Source of the DNA: Candidatus Levyibacteriota bacterium
GTDB taxonomy: Bacteria > Patescibacteriota > Microgenomatia > Levybacterales > UBA12049
Assembly (NCBI GenBank): GCA_027334565.1
Contig: DAHWUP010000006.1
Location: 1-46,620 of the forward strand
Direction: 5' to 3'
Length of the DNA stretch: 46,620 nt
This document shows positions 1-9,271 of this stretch, in pieces (the first letter of the stretch is position 1; each line of letters starts with the position of its first letter). The notes under the pieces were generated by a model. The model did not search any database and had not been told where the DNA came from. It saw only the letters and a list, made by a program, of their open reading frames with translations. Made by a program: the position numbers and the translations under genes.

Positions 1-1
1 T

Positions 2-1237
2 ACAAAAAGCAACGAAGAAAACAAATCAAAACGCGGCAAAGCTGCCCAGGCGATAAAAAAGGGTCAAAACTTAAATAAAAATCTAAACCAGCAACAAAGC
101 CATAACCAACCCGAAAAACAATCGGTACAAGATAAGGCGCGCCAGGCCATGCAGAGGGCACAAAACGCCAGGCAGAATATCCAACGGGCAAAGCAAGCGG
201 CGCAAACGGCAAAAATGGGGGCACAAGCGGCGCGCGCCGGAGCACAACTGGCCATACAGGCCGCAAGCGCCGCGGTAGATTTGTTGGCCGCAACGGTTGA
301 GATCTGGGGGCCGATTCTGCTGGTAGCTATCGTGATTCTTTTGGCAATGTCGATATTTACAATACTCATAGGTGCTCCGCCCGAAGGAGAAGGCTTACAG
401 AACTCCTGTCCGGGCACTTGCGCCAGTTCGTGCGCACCCCCTTCGGTTGAAGATGCAACCTATAACCCAACCTGTACGTCGGGGGGTGTTTGCTGTGTCA
501 CTCCGGCACAAATAACCTGCCCCGATATCGGAGGCACTTGCGTAATAAAACCCAACTGTGTTGCGCCAAACCACATTGACATGTCGGTTGCATGCCCCCA
601 ACTTCCCATTCCCTCGCCACCCGCACCACCACCCCCTCCGGTAGTATGTTGCGTTCCGCCCTCTGGCCCGTACAACTTTAAGTTTTACTGCCAATATGAC
701 CATTCACATGATAGTAGCGCGTGTGATATTTCGGCCTATGGTTGTTCCCCTACATCAATCGCCATGGTGGCCGCTTCGTGGGGGTTACCGTGGAATCCCC
801 TGACGCTGGCCGAAGCGAATGGATACATCGGGTGCAGCACCGGAACTACCTATAACCAGAGCATGTCCGCCATTGCCAACACATTTCCCAAGCCGCCGTT
901 TTCCGTTATCTACGGCCTCGTCTCGCCGTCGACGCACCAGCTGAACGTATCTTTGGTTCAAGACCTTACCAGCAAGGGATATTTGGTCGTGGCAGGAGCT
1001 TGTATAACCTTTAAGGGTAACGAGCCTTATGGCGGCCATTCGTTTGTGATCCAATCGGTGAACCCCAACGGGACGCTTAAGGTTTATGACCCCACCTATT
1101 GTACCTCGGACACAAATTATTGGATCAGGGCCGTAAACCCGACCGTAAACGGTCCCGACATCAAGAGTTATGGTTTCTGTGGGAACGACGGGTGGGGATG
1201 GTACTATGCGGTTGCAATTAAAAAATTACAGCCGTAA
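2..1237 (+). CDS. Membrane-anchored secreted protein with Cys/Pro-rich stalk and C-terminal C39-like cysteine peptidase domain (5' end outside window)
   Basis: Frame is open from base 2 through the listed ORF start at 149. Ala/Gln-rich cytoplasmic region, TM helix (WGPILLVAIVILLAMSIFTILI), Cys-rich segment, then C39-like motifs 'YGCSPTSIAMVAASWG' and 'GGHSFVIQSVNPNGTLKVYDP'. Confidence 0.7.
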   Translation, partial: TKSNEENKSKRGKAAQAIKKGQNLNKNLNQQQSHNQPEKQSVQDKARQAMQRAQNARQNIQRAKQAAQTAKMGAQAARAGAQLAIQAASAAVDLLAATVEIWGPILLVAIVILLAMSIFTILIGAPPEGEGLQNSCPGTCASSCAPPSVEDATYNPTCTSGGVCCVTPAQITCPDIGGTCVIKPNCVAPNHIDMSVACPQLPIPSPPAPPPPPVVCCVPPSGPYNFKFYCQYDHSHDSSACDISAYGCSPTSIAMVAASWGLPWNPLTLAEANGYIGCSTGTTYNQSMSAIANTFPKPPFSVIYGLVSPSTHQLNVSLVQDLTSKGYLVVAGACITFKGNEPYGGHSFVIQSVNPNGTLKVYDPTYCTSDTNYWIRAVNPTVNGPDIKSYGFCGNDGWGWYYAVAIKKLQP

Positions 1238-1248
1238 AATAAACTAAA

Positions 1249-1659
1249 ATGCAAAACGCCAACTTGACTATTTTAAGCAAAAGGGTTCTGGTCATATTGA
1301 TTGTGGCGGGGGTAATTGTAACCTGTCTGCTTTTTATTTTCGGCCTGGGGGGAGGAAGAAACAATAAACCAACCTCAAGCAACATCATTCCGACCGGACC
1401 GGCCACATCAAACGATTTTAAAATCACGAACCAAGACAGGGAACAAATGAACAAACAGTATCTGGTGAGTTCTTTAATGAACAAGCTTCCATACAAAGGG
1501 GTCGATTTCAGTTTCGATTTTAATTATGATACGGGTAACTTTATTTTGGTTTTAAACAAAAACGCGGTTAATCAGGGGTATGCGGAGTTCAATACTTTTT
1601 TAAAACAAAACGGCGTACAAAGCTCTTGGATTTCCAACCTCAACACATATACCCAATAA
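1249..1659 (+). CDS. Hypothetical single-TM membrane protein
   Basis: 136-aa ORF just downstream of the C39-like gene, with N-terminal TM 'VLVILIVAGVIVTCLLFIFGL'. Confidence 0.6.
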   Translation: MQNANLTILSKRVLVILIVAGVIVTCLLFIFGLGGGRNNKPTSSNIIPTGPATSNDFKITNQDREQMNKQYLVSSLMNKLPYKGVDFSFDFNYDTGNFILVLNKNAVNQGYAEFNTFLKQNGVQSSWISNLNTYTQ

Positions 1660-2766
1660 TTATCCCTGAAGCCTGATCGGCATAACCAGATGAAGGAAAG
1701 AGCTGTCGCCTTTTAACCTGAATATTCCGGGGTTTAAGGGGCCGTTCATTTCAAAAACCACCTCTTCTTCGTCAAGGGTTGAGAGTATATCCAATACGTA
1801 TTTTGCGTTAAAGGCGATTTCGTTGGTTTCGCCTAGGGTTTTTGCCTCTACCTCCACGGAGTCCTGTCCTACCGACGGGGAGTTTGCCGAAACGGTAATT
1901 TTGGCTTTCTCGATTGAAAACCTGATAATGTTTGCTGTCTCCCTGGCAAATACGGCAGCTATTCTAATTGCTTTTAACAGCTCTTCGCGGTTTGCCTCCG
2001 TCTTCGTGTTGAAGTCCTGGGGAATTATCTTTTGATATTCGGGGTATTCGGCCTCGATCAATCTTCCAACCAGGGTCGTGTCCTGCAAAAAAAACAGCGC
2101 TTGATTATTTTTTTCCGAAACGCTAATTTTAACCTCTCCCCCTTCTTTAATCAAAAAAAGTTCTCTGATAACCCGGGACGGTATTATAAGTGGCTTTTTA
2201 AGCCCCTGTCCGGTCGCAAAAACATTTTTTTGCAAAGAAAGCCGATAACTGTCTGTTGCCACCAACATTGCCTTACCATCGTCGTCGTCAACCAAAACCC
2301 CCGACAACGCCGGCCTTGTGGTCTCGGTCGAAGAGGCGGCAAAAACCACGCGCATAAAATATTTCTCCACATCTTCCTTTTTAAGCAAGATTTGTCCGCT
2401 TCCCTTGTCGTCGTACAGCTTGGGGAATTCGTCCTCGGGCATGGTCTGAAAAGACGCCCGAACCTTTTCTCCTTTTAGCTCAAGCGTGTCTCCTTGTTTT
2501 GTTAGCGTTATTTTTTGACTACCAAGGTTTGCTAAAAGTTCGGTAAAGTTTTTGGCCAAAACGGCAACCGCCCCCTCTCTTTCAACCTTGGCTACAATGG
2601 TAGAGGAAATTCCGATTTCAAGATCTGTTGCCATAATCGTTAGTTTTCCCGACCCTGCTTTCAAAAGAAAACAGGATAAAATAGGAAGTTGTCCGCGTAA
2701 AGAAACGGCGTGATTTAAGAAGAGCAGTTTCTCTTGAAGCTTGTCGGAAAGAAAAGAAACTTCCAT
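1660..2766 (-). CDS. dnaN: DNA polymerase III subunit beta (sliding clamp)
   Basis: Sliding clamp sequence (e.g. 'ATDLEIGISSTI', 'PALSGVLVDDDDGKAMLVATDSYRLSL', C-terminal 'HLVMPIRL'). Start MEVSFLSDKLQ at 2766 is preferred over the upstream start at 2817. Confidence 0.95.
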   Translation of the reverse strand: MEVSFLSDKLQEKLLFLNHAVSLRGQLPILSCFLLKAGSGKLTIMATDLEIGISSTIVAKVEREGAVAVLAKNFTELLANLGSQKITLTKQGDTLELKGEKVRASFQTMPEDEFPKLYDDKGSGQILLKKEDVEKYFMRVVFAASSTETTRPALSGVLVDDDDGKAMLVATDSYRLSLQKNVFATGQGLKKPLIIPSRVIRELFLIKEGGEVKISVSEKNNQALFFLQDTTLVGRLIEAEYPEYQKIIPQDFNTKTEANREELLKAIRIAAVFARETANIIRFSIEKAKITVSANSPSVGQDSVEVEAKTLGETNEIAFNAKYVLDILSTLDEEEVVFEMNGPLNPGIFRLKGDSSFLHLVMPIRLQG

Positions 2767-2836
2767 AATATATATTTGTAGTTGTAGTAGTGTATATGGA
2801 AAAGTGGAAAAAAGCAAGAACCCGAGGCAAAAAACA

Positions 2837-2902
2837 TGTGGATAATCGGTGGATAAAAAGGTGGATAAAAAGTTTATAAGGCCAAGGGGGCACTAATCCA
2901 CA
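2837..2902. promoter_or_regulatory. DnaA-box cluster in dnaA-dnaN intergenic region (part of putative oriC)
   Basis: TGTGGATAA at 2837-2845 (perfect), GGTGGATAA at 2848-2856 and 2860-2868 (one mismatch), plus opposite-strand TAATCCACA at 2894-2902 (one mismatch). Confidence 0.75.
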
Positions 2903-4251
2903 CTTTGTTCAACAACGGGTTTGTTTATCCGCAAAATATCCTCCGGAATTAAGGAGTTTTCGATCATGTTTTCCACTTTTTCTACACCGTGCATTACGGT
3001 TGAGTGGTCTCTTCCGCCAAGCAGGTTCCCGATTTCAACAAAGGTTAGCCCCAACTCCTTTTTCAAAAGAAACATTGCCACCTGCCGCGGCTTAACCAAG
3101 AAGGCGTCTCTTTTAGCGCTTTTAACCTGGGTGGGTTTAACCCCGAAATAATCACAAACGTTTTTGATCAGCTCGTCGGGATGGAAGGAGTTGATGCTTT
3201 CGTCCTTGTTTGCGGATAGCACGGAGTTTGCCAGCGCTTCGGAGATATCCTCCCCACGACCTTCGGCAATGGTCATGACCCTCAACAGCAACCCCTCAAG
3301 TCCCCGGGCATCGGTTGTTTTTTGGGCGATTATTTTTGCCGCGTCGATGCTTAGTGTGGCGCCGTGCTTTTTTGCTTTGATTAATAAGATTGCGGTTCTT
3401 AGCTCAAAATCCGGCGGCTCGATGTCTACGGTAAGTCCGCCGGAGAACCTTGAAATTAGTCTTTTTTCAACCTGTTTGATTTCTTCCGGCCTTCGATCGG
3501 AAGAAAGAACGATTTGCGAACTTTTGTCTACCAGAATATTAAAGGTATGAAACAGCTCCTCTTGGACCTTTTCTTTTCCGGCTATGAATTGTATGTCGTC
3601 GATGATTAAAAGATCGAGACCCCTGAACCTTTTTTTCATATTGGTGGTGTTGTTGGTTCTGATCGCCTCAACCACCTCGTTGGTAAATTCCTCGCTGGTG
3701 GTATATAGGATTTTCCCTTCGGGTTTTTTGGCGTAAACCTCGTTGGCAATGGCTTGCATAAGGTGTGTTTTTCCAACCCCGGTCGGACCATAAATAAAAA
3801 GCGGGTTATAGGTTTCCCCGGGTTTTTTGGCGACCGTAGAGGCGCTGACAAAAGCTAATTGATTACTGGATGAAACTGCCATGTTTTCAAAAGTATAATC
3901 CGCTCTTACCCTGGGTAGGTGTCCAAAAGAAAGGGGCCCTTTTACCACTTCTGTATCAAAAAGAGTTCCCGATGGCGTTTGTTGCGTGTCGACAATTGAC
4001 ACGATAGTTTTTGGAACAAAAATAATTTTAGTCCCCTCCCCGATATGTCTGTCCGCGGAGCTTTTAATTACCTCATAAAAACGTCTTTGTAAAAGGTCGA
4101 TGATCATGGCCGAAGGCGCAGCAACGGTTACAACGCCGTTTTCAATCGAAACGATCTGGGTTTGCTTGAAGAGGGTTAGGAAATTGGCTCTTGAGACCTC
4201 GAGTTCTATCTCCGCCAGGATCTTATCCCAAAGTTCTTGATAATTTTGCAT
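2893..4251 (-). CDS. dnaA: Chromosomal replication initiator protein DnaA
   Basis: Walker A 'GPTGVGKTHLMQAIANE', 'LLIIDDIQFIAGKEKVQEELFHTFN', domain IV 'GGRDHSTVMHGVEKVE'. Confidence 0.98.
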   Translation of the reverse strand: MQNYQELWDKILAEIELEVSRANFLTLFKQTQIVSIENGVVTVAAPSAMIIDLLQRRFYEVIKSSADRHIGEGTKIIFVPKTIVSIVDTQQTPSGTLFDTEVVKGPLSFGHLPRVRADYTFENMAVSSSNQLAFVSASTVAKKPGETYNPLFIYGPTGVGKTHLMQAIANEVYAKKPEGKILYTTSEEFTNEVVEAIRTNNTTNMKKRFRGLDLLIIDDIQFIAGKEKVQEELFHTFNILVDKSSQIVLSSDRRPEEIKQVEKRLISRFSGGLTVDIEPPDFELRTAILLIKAKKHGATLSIDAAKIIAQKTTDARGLEGLLLRVMTIAEGRGEDISEALANSVLSANKDESINSFHPDELIKNVCDYFGVKPTQVKSAKRDAFLVKPRQVAMFLLKKELGLTFVEIGNLLGGRDHSTVMHGVEKVENMIENSLIPEDILRINKPVVEQSVD

Positions 4252-4257
4252 CGTGTG

Positions 4258-4281
4258 TTATGCACAATATAATGTGGATAA
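4258..4281. promoter_or_regulatory. Inverted DnaA-box pair upstream of dnaA (part of putative oriC)
   Basis: TTATGCACA at 4258-4266 (one mismatch) and TGTGGATAA at 4273-4281 (perfect), in the AT-rich dnaA-rpmH divergent gap. Confidence 0.75.
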
Positions 4282-4376
4282 CTTTTTGTCAAGATAACGA
4301 AAATAGATAAAACTATATCGTTTGTTTAAGACGCGCTGCTTTTAAAATTTTCTAACTTTTGATATACTTATCGTTA

Positions 4377-4511
4377 ATGGAAAAATTCAGAAAGCTAAAA
4401 AAAGCTAAACGGGCGAGAAAGCACGGCTTTTTGCAAAGGACAAAAACCCGCTCCGGCAAAAAAATTCTCAAAAGAAGAAAAGCGGTGAAAAGAAAAAAAC
4501 TGACCGTTTAG
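4377..4511 (+). CDS. rpmH: 50S ribosomal protein bL34 (absent from supplied ORF track)
   Basis: Translation MEKFRKLKKAKRARKHGFLQRTKTRSGKKILKRRKAVKRKKLTV matches the bL34 signature and sits in the canonical position before rnpA. Confidence 0.93.
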   Translation: MEKFRKLKKAKRARKHGFLQRTKTRSGKKILKRRKAVKRKKLTV

Positions 4512-4841
4512 ATGTTAAAGAAATACAACCGTCTCGCGGGCTTAAAAATAAGGACAAAAGGCCAAAGCCTGGATACTCCCCTATTTAAGATAAAGGTGTT
4601 TGCAGGCAAAAATGATGAGTTAAAATTCGGTTTTGTTGTATCGAAGAAAATTGACAAAAGGGCAGTGATCAGGAATAGAACCAAGCGTGTTTTGAAAAAT
4701 GCGGCCAGAAGGTATTTGAAAAAAGCGATGGCCGGGCAAAGATTAATTATCTACGCAAAAAAGAGTCTGGATTTTTCCCAAGCGGATACAGTTTCCAAAG
4801 AGTTGGAACGCGTTTTGGAGGACAAAAGAAAAAATAAATGA
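4512..4841 (+). CDS. rnpA: Ribonuclease P protein component
   Basis: 'FGFVVSKKIDKRAVIRNRTKRVLKNAARRYL' RnpA motif; synteny with rpmH and yidD. Confidence 0.93.
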   Translation: MLKKYNRLAGLKIRTKGQSLDTPLFKIKVFAGKNDELKFGFVVSKKIDKRAVIRNRTKRVLKNAARRYLKKAMAGQRLIIYAKKSLDFSQADTVSKELERVLEDKRKNK

Positions 4842-5047
4842 AAAAATCAATCATATTATTTTTAAAAACTTATCAAAGGATTATCTCTCCCCTGTTACAC
4901 CAATTGCTGGGGATTAAAAGCGCCTGTCGCTTTTCACCGACCTGCTCCGAATATGCGATAACCGCTGTTTCACAAAAAGGCGCAATAAAAGGAACTTGCC
5001 TTTCGTTGGTAAGGCTCTTAAAATGCCAACCTTTTTACAATAATTAA
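4838..5047 (+). CDS. yidD: Membrane protein insertion efficiency factor YidD
   Basis: 'YQRIISPLL...CRFSPTCSEYAITAV' YidD signature; overlaps rnpA end. Confidence 0.92.
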   Translation: MKKSIILFLKTYQRIISPLLHQLLGIKSACRFSPTCSEYAITAVSQKGAIKGTCLSLVRLLKCQPFYNN

Positions 5048-5051
5048 TTTT

Positions 5052-5882
5052 ATGAATATCTTTAATACAATTATCGTTATTCCGATCACCAACGCCCTGT
5101 TGTTTGTATATTATTTCTTACATCTTATTGGGGTGCCGTTTGCGCTTGGTTTTTCGATCGTTGTCCTGACGGTAATTATCAGATTAGTTTTATACCCACT
5201 GACCTCATCGCAGATTACGGCCTCGAGGAAAATGATGGAACTTAGTCCCCATTTGAACAAATTGAAAGAAAAATACAAAAATGACGCTAAAACACTTCAG
5301 CAGGAAACAATGCGGCTTTATAAAGAACACGGAGTGAATCCGGCAGCGGGTTGTTTGCCGCTTTTGATCCAACTCCCGATCATCTGGGGTTTGTATTCGG
5401 TTTTGAACAAGATAATTAACGTCAGCACAAATAATTTGTCGCAAATCAATAACACCGCATACGTTGATTTTATAAAATTATCAAAAGCTTGGGATGTGAA
5501 TTTTTTCGGAGTTTCGCTGGCGCAGAATCCTTCACATTTGATTTCAATCGTTGGCCCGTTGGTGCTTTTGATACCGTTATTAACGGGTGTATTCCAGTTT
5601 ATTCAGTCGAAAATGATGGTGGTTGTTCCTCAGCAAGCCGGTGATAAAAAGTCGGATCTATCCAAAAAAGATGGTAAGAGTTCCGATGATTTCTCACAAG
5701 CGATGCAAACGCAAATGGTTTATTTGATGCCGGTAATGATCGGACTTTTTTCTTATAATTTTCCGGTTGGACTTTCGCTATACTGGAATACGTTCACAAT
5801 TTTTGGTATCATACAGCAGTATCAAATCTCGGGTTTAGGGGGTTTGAAGGAATGGATAGATAAAGTGCATGGCAAAGTATAA
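5052..5882 (+). CDS. yidC: Membrane protein insertase YidC/Oxa1
   Basis: 'VNPAAGCLPLLIQLPIIWGLYSVL', 'YNFPVGLSLYWNTFTIFGIIQQY'. Confidence 0.95.
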   Translation: MNIFNTIIVIPITNALLFVYYFLHLIGVPFALGFSIVVLTVIIRLVLYPLTSSQITASRKMMELSPHLNKLKEKYKNDAKTLQQETMRLYKEHGVNPAAGCLPLLIQLPIIWGLYSVLNKIINVSTNNLSQINNTAYVDFIKLSKAWDVNFFGVSLAQNPSHLISIVGPLVLLIPLLTGVFQFIQSKMMVVVPQQAGDKKSDLSKKDGKSSDDFSQAMQTQMVYLMPVMIGLFSYNFPVGLSLYWNTFTIFGIIQQYQISGLGGLKEWIDKVHGKV

Positions 5883-6312
5883 ATATATTAAGCAAATTGA
5901 AAAATTTTTTAACACTCTGGGAATTTCCACCGGTTTAAAGGTAACCGAGGATGAGGACTTGGTCTCGGTCGCGCTTGAGACGGAAGATACGGGGATTATT
6001 ATCGGCTACCACGGTGAAACCCTGGAAGCATTGCAAATAGTGCTTTCTTTGATCTTAGCAAAGGCGTCCGGAGAATTTAAGAGAGTATCAATAGAAGTCG
6101 GCGACTATAAAAAGAATCGGGAAGAGTGGTTGGAAAAACTTGCATATGATGCAAAAGAGAAAGCCCTCTTTAATAAAAAGGAAGTTTATCTTACCGATTT
6201 AAAAGCCTGGGAGAGAAGGGTCGTGCACATAGCTCTTCAAAATGACGAGGAAGTATCGACGGAGTCAAGCGGAGAGGGTAAAGAAAGAGTTTTAATCGTA
6301 AAGCCCAAATAA
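5869..6312 (+). CDS. jag: Jag/KhpB-like KH-R3H RNA-binding protein
   Basis: 'GIIIGYHGETLEALQIVLSLIL' KH motif and R3H-like 'ERRVVHIALQNDEEVSTESSGEGKERVLIVKPK'; canonical position after yidC. Confidence 0.88.
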   Translation: MAKYKYIKQIEKFFNTLGISTGLKVTEDEDLVSVALETEDTGIIIGYHGETLEALQIVLSLILAKASGEFKRVSIEVGDYKKNREEWLEKLAYDAKEKALFNKKEVYLTDLKAWERRVVHIALQNDEEVSTESSGEGKERVLIVKPK

Positions 6313-6386
6313 TCCACTACCCCATTTTACTACCCCTTAGAATTTTTAAAACTGATATTATAAAAGTAGCAATAACATTTTTAATT

Positions 6387-6815
6387 ATGGCGGAAATAAT
6401 TATTTACACCGATGGCGGTGCGAGGGGAAATCCCGGACCCGCGGCCTTGGGAGTGCATATTACCGACAGCCAGCATCAGGTCTTGGCAAGAATTGGAAAA
6501 TATTTGGGCTATGCCACAAACAACGTCGCCGAATATTCGGCAATTATCGAAGCCTTGAGCTGGTCGATTGAAAATAAGCAAAAAAGAGGGATCGATAAAA
6601 TCAATGTTTATATGGATTCACAACTTGCTTATTCCCAATTGGTAGGTTTATATAAAATAAAGAACGATAAAATAAGAGAACTGGTTTTTGAAATCAGAAA
6701 AAAAGAGCAGGAGCTTACGGTTCCGATTCTATATCACCACGTTCCGAGGGAAAGAAATAAACAAGCCGATGCGCTTGTTAACCTCGCGCTAGACAACGCG
6801 CAAAATAGAATTTAA
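6387..6815 (+). CDS. rnhA: Ribonuclease HI family protein
   Basis: 'IYTDGGARGNPGPAALGV', 'NNVAEYSAIIEAL', 'HHVPRERNKQADALVNLAL'. Confidence 0.9.
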   Translation: MAEIIIYTDGGARGNPGPAALGVHITDSQHQVLARIGKYLGYATNNVAEYSAIIEALSWSIENKQKRGIDKINVYMDSQLAYSQLVGLYKIKNDKIRELVFEIRKKEQELTVPILYHHVPRERNKQADALVNLALDNAQNRI

Positions 6816-6825
6816 AATTAAGTTG

Positions 6826-8562
6826 ATGGAAGTCGTAAATTATTTTACCACCGAAAACAAGAACGAAAACCCGGTTTTGATAATTGACTCAAGAGGCGAT
6901 ATCGGCGAAAAATTGGCGAGTAAAATCGCTGACAAATTAACAGTTATTGTATTAAGTAATTTGAAATTTGCAGCTATGGATAACGTAATCCCACTACCGT
7001 TTGACAAAGGATTGTCTCAAATCCCCCACAACGTTTTTTCCCAAGTAATCGTGATTGACGAAAGACTCGAGCTTGGTGATAAGAACCTTGGGAAATTAGT
7101 TAAGATAACCCAAAAAAACAAAACGCCACTGTTTATTGCGGCTGGCCGCCAATTTGTTACAGACAGCTTTTTTATTAAAAATATTTCTGCCAACGTGAAC
7201 ATTAAGCTTGGAATATTAGGTGATGTTTTTGCTACGGACAGAATAATAGATAAAAATAGCGATGTCGGATTTATTTTAGCAGAAGTTAAAAAATATGGAA
7301 AAATAGACATACCGGGAAACGGAACCATCGAACTCTTTCCGGTCTTCTTGGAAGATGCGGTAGATGCAATAATGGAAATATGTTTTTCCGGACTCCCGGA
7401 AAAGACATATTACATCTCACCCAAAAATAAGATAAGTTTTTTATCTTTTGCACTAACCCTCAAAAAGGTATATCCAGAAATAAAGCTAGATTTTGTAGAA
7501 GAAGGAAAGCGACGCATCTTTCAACCCCCAACATTAAAAGGAAAATATATTTTAGGCGATGACTATGATTTGGTTAAAGCCTTGAAGCAAATAAATTTTC
7601 AAGCAATGGAGCATTTTAATAAGCCGGAGATCGTTAAGAAAAATAGTTCCAAAACCTCAATTTTTTTAACCAGCCTATTCTTCTTATTTCTGCTTTGTTT
7701 GCCGTTGGTTACTACCCTAACCTGTTTATTTGTTGGAGAAACGTTAATCAATTATTCAAAAGAGGATCTGGTGCGAAACGATAGCCTACAGGCTGAAAGC
7801 AAATCAATTGTATCTTATCGAGTGTTATCGTTAGCCAGCATTTCGATGGACATATTAAGGCAAGAAGTTTCAACGTTTGTTCAAGTGAGCTTAATCGAAA
7901 GGCTGAGCGATAGTGTAGACACAAATTATCGTTTAAGCAAGAACCTGGTGTATTTTTCCAGGTTTATAAATAAAATTAACGTTGTGCTGGCCGGAAAATC
8001 CGCAAATCCAAATATTGATTTAGACGATGCCACCATGGCTTTTAAAAATTCATACTTGATGTTTAATGAACTGACCCCGACAGTTTATCCCCAGGATATA
8101 TCTCAGAAAGCGTCGACAATATATGCATTTACGTCTGCCACCGAAAATTTTTGGCCCGAGTTTTTTGGCTTTTTCGGTACGAAAAAATATTTAATTTTAA
8201 TTGAAGACAATACTCAGAATGCTTCGGCAAGCGGTTCGGTAAATAATTACTTCATAATCGGTTTTGATAAGGGAAAAGTTACCAAATACGATTTTGGCTT
8301 CGCTTTGCCTAAAAATGCTACCGACTCAGCTATGCTGCAAGAAATAACTACACTCCAAAATTTTGACGGAATTATCAAAGTGACGGACGATAAGACAACA
8401 GGAAGCCTTATTAACGAAATATCAAAGTTTTCTGCAAAAGGAGAGAGTAAAATTACTTTAGATTCTTTATATCTTTTAATAAGCAGCCTAGAAAATCAGC
8501 AACTGAAATTAACAGTTGATGATCCAGCCGAACAAGCAGCGTTATCGGCGCTTTTAAGGTGA
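6826..8562 (+). CDS. Fusion of divergent NAD-epimerase-like (Rossmann) domain, TM helix and short DUF4012-like domain
   Basis: N-term 'VLIIDSRGDIGEKLASKIAD', TM 'IFLTSLFFLFLLCLPLVTTL', C-term 'KKYLILIEDNTQNASASGSVNNYFIIGFDKGKVTKYDFGF', resembling the DUF4012 core. Confidence 0.55.
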   Translation: MEVVNYFTTENKNENPVLIIDSRGDIGEKLASKIADKLTVIVLSNLKFAAMDNVIPLPFDKGLSQIPHNVFSQVIVIDERLELGDKNLGKLVKITQKNKTPLFIAAGRQFVTDSFFIKNISANVNIKLGILGDVFATDRIIDKNSDVGFILAEVKKYGKIDIPGNGTIELFPVFLEDAVDAIMEICFSGLPEKTYYISPKNKISFLSFALTLKKVYPEIKLDFVEEGKRRIFQPPTLKGKYILGDDYDLVKALKQINFQAMEHFNKPEIVKKNSSKTSIFLTSLFFLFLLCLPLVTTLTCLFVGETLINYSKEDLVRNDSLQAESKSIVSYRVLSLASISMDILRQEVSTFVQVSLIERLSDSVDTNYRLSKNLVYFSRFINKINVVLAGKSANPNIDLDDATMAFKNSYLMFNELTPTVYPQDISQKASTIYAFTSATENFWPEFFGFFGTKKYLILIEDNTQNASASGSVNNYFIIGFDKGKVTKYDFGFALPKNATDSAMLQEITTLQNFDGIIKVTDDKTTGSLINEISKFSAKGESKITLDSLYLLISSLENQQLKLTVDDPAEQAALSALLR

Positions 8563-9271
8563 TATGAATCGATAGGTTTTAAGTTGCGTTTCGAATATTT
8601 TTTAACTTTTTAAAGCCTATGCCCCATTCAGATAGTCTTTTGAAGCATTTGAGAACAAAATAAAATTATTTTACGGATAGTTTCCTGAGATTAAAATTTA
8701 CACGCCTTTTTGTCTTGCATAAAAATGCATCAACAACGAAAGGGATAAAAACATCGCTTAAAAGCAAAATGTCTAAGATTTTAAAGGATTGTCCAACTAT
8801 ATTTACTGCCAAAAGAAATACAAACCAACCCTAAGTGAGCCTTTGTATTAACGCTGTCGTTAATGAATTATTAATTTGAATAGATTTCAATATTTTACTG
8901 AAAATTTGAAAACAATCGACTTGGCAGAATAACTCTACGCATAAATAAACAATAAATTTATAAGTATTATTTTCATGTGTCTTTTTAAACACTAATGTCG
9001 ATTTATCGGATAGAAAGTTAGTATTTGAGTTTATTGTATTGATCAGCATTCTAAATTATCTGCATTTTGGAAAAAAGCAACAAGAAATAACACATATAAT
9101 CCAAGGACAATACATTTATTTGTCCAAGATTATAATGATTTGTCCAACTTTAAATAAATAGTTGACAAAATTTTGTATCGGTATTTGTGGTTTTAAGGAT
9201 AAGGTTTTAAGAATGTTCAAATGTTAACACTAAACCTATTCTTATAATTTTCTGAGAACGGAGAGTAAATT

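Noticed and set aside
2032-3550. Plus-strand ORFs opposite dnaN and dnaA (2032-2478, 2921-3151, 3164-3550)
   Set aside because: Shadow ORFs of highly conserved genes on the other strand.
8831-9049. 72-aa minus-strand ORF in the AT-rich gap
   Set aside because: Composition follows the AT-rich background, no recognisable motif, and it overlaps a perfect hairpin; not supported as a gene.
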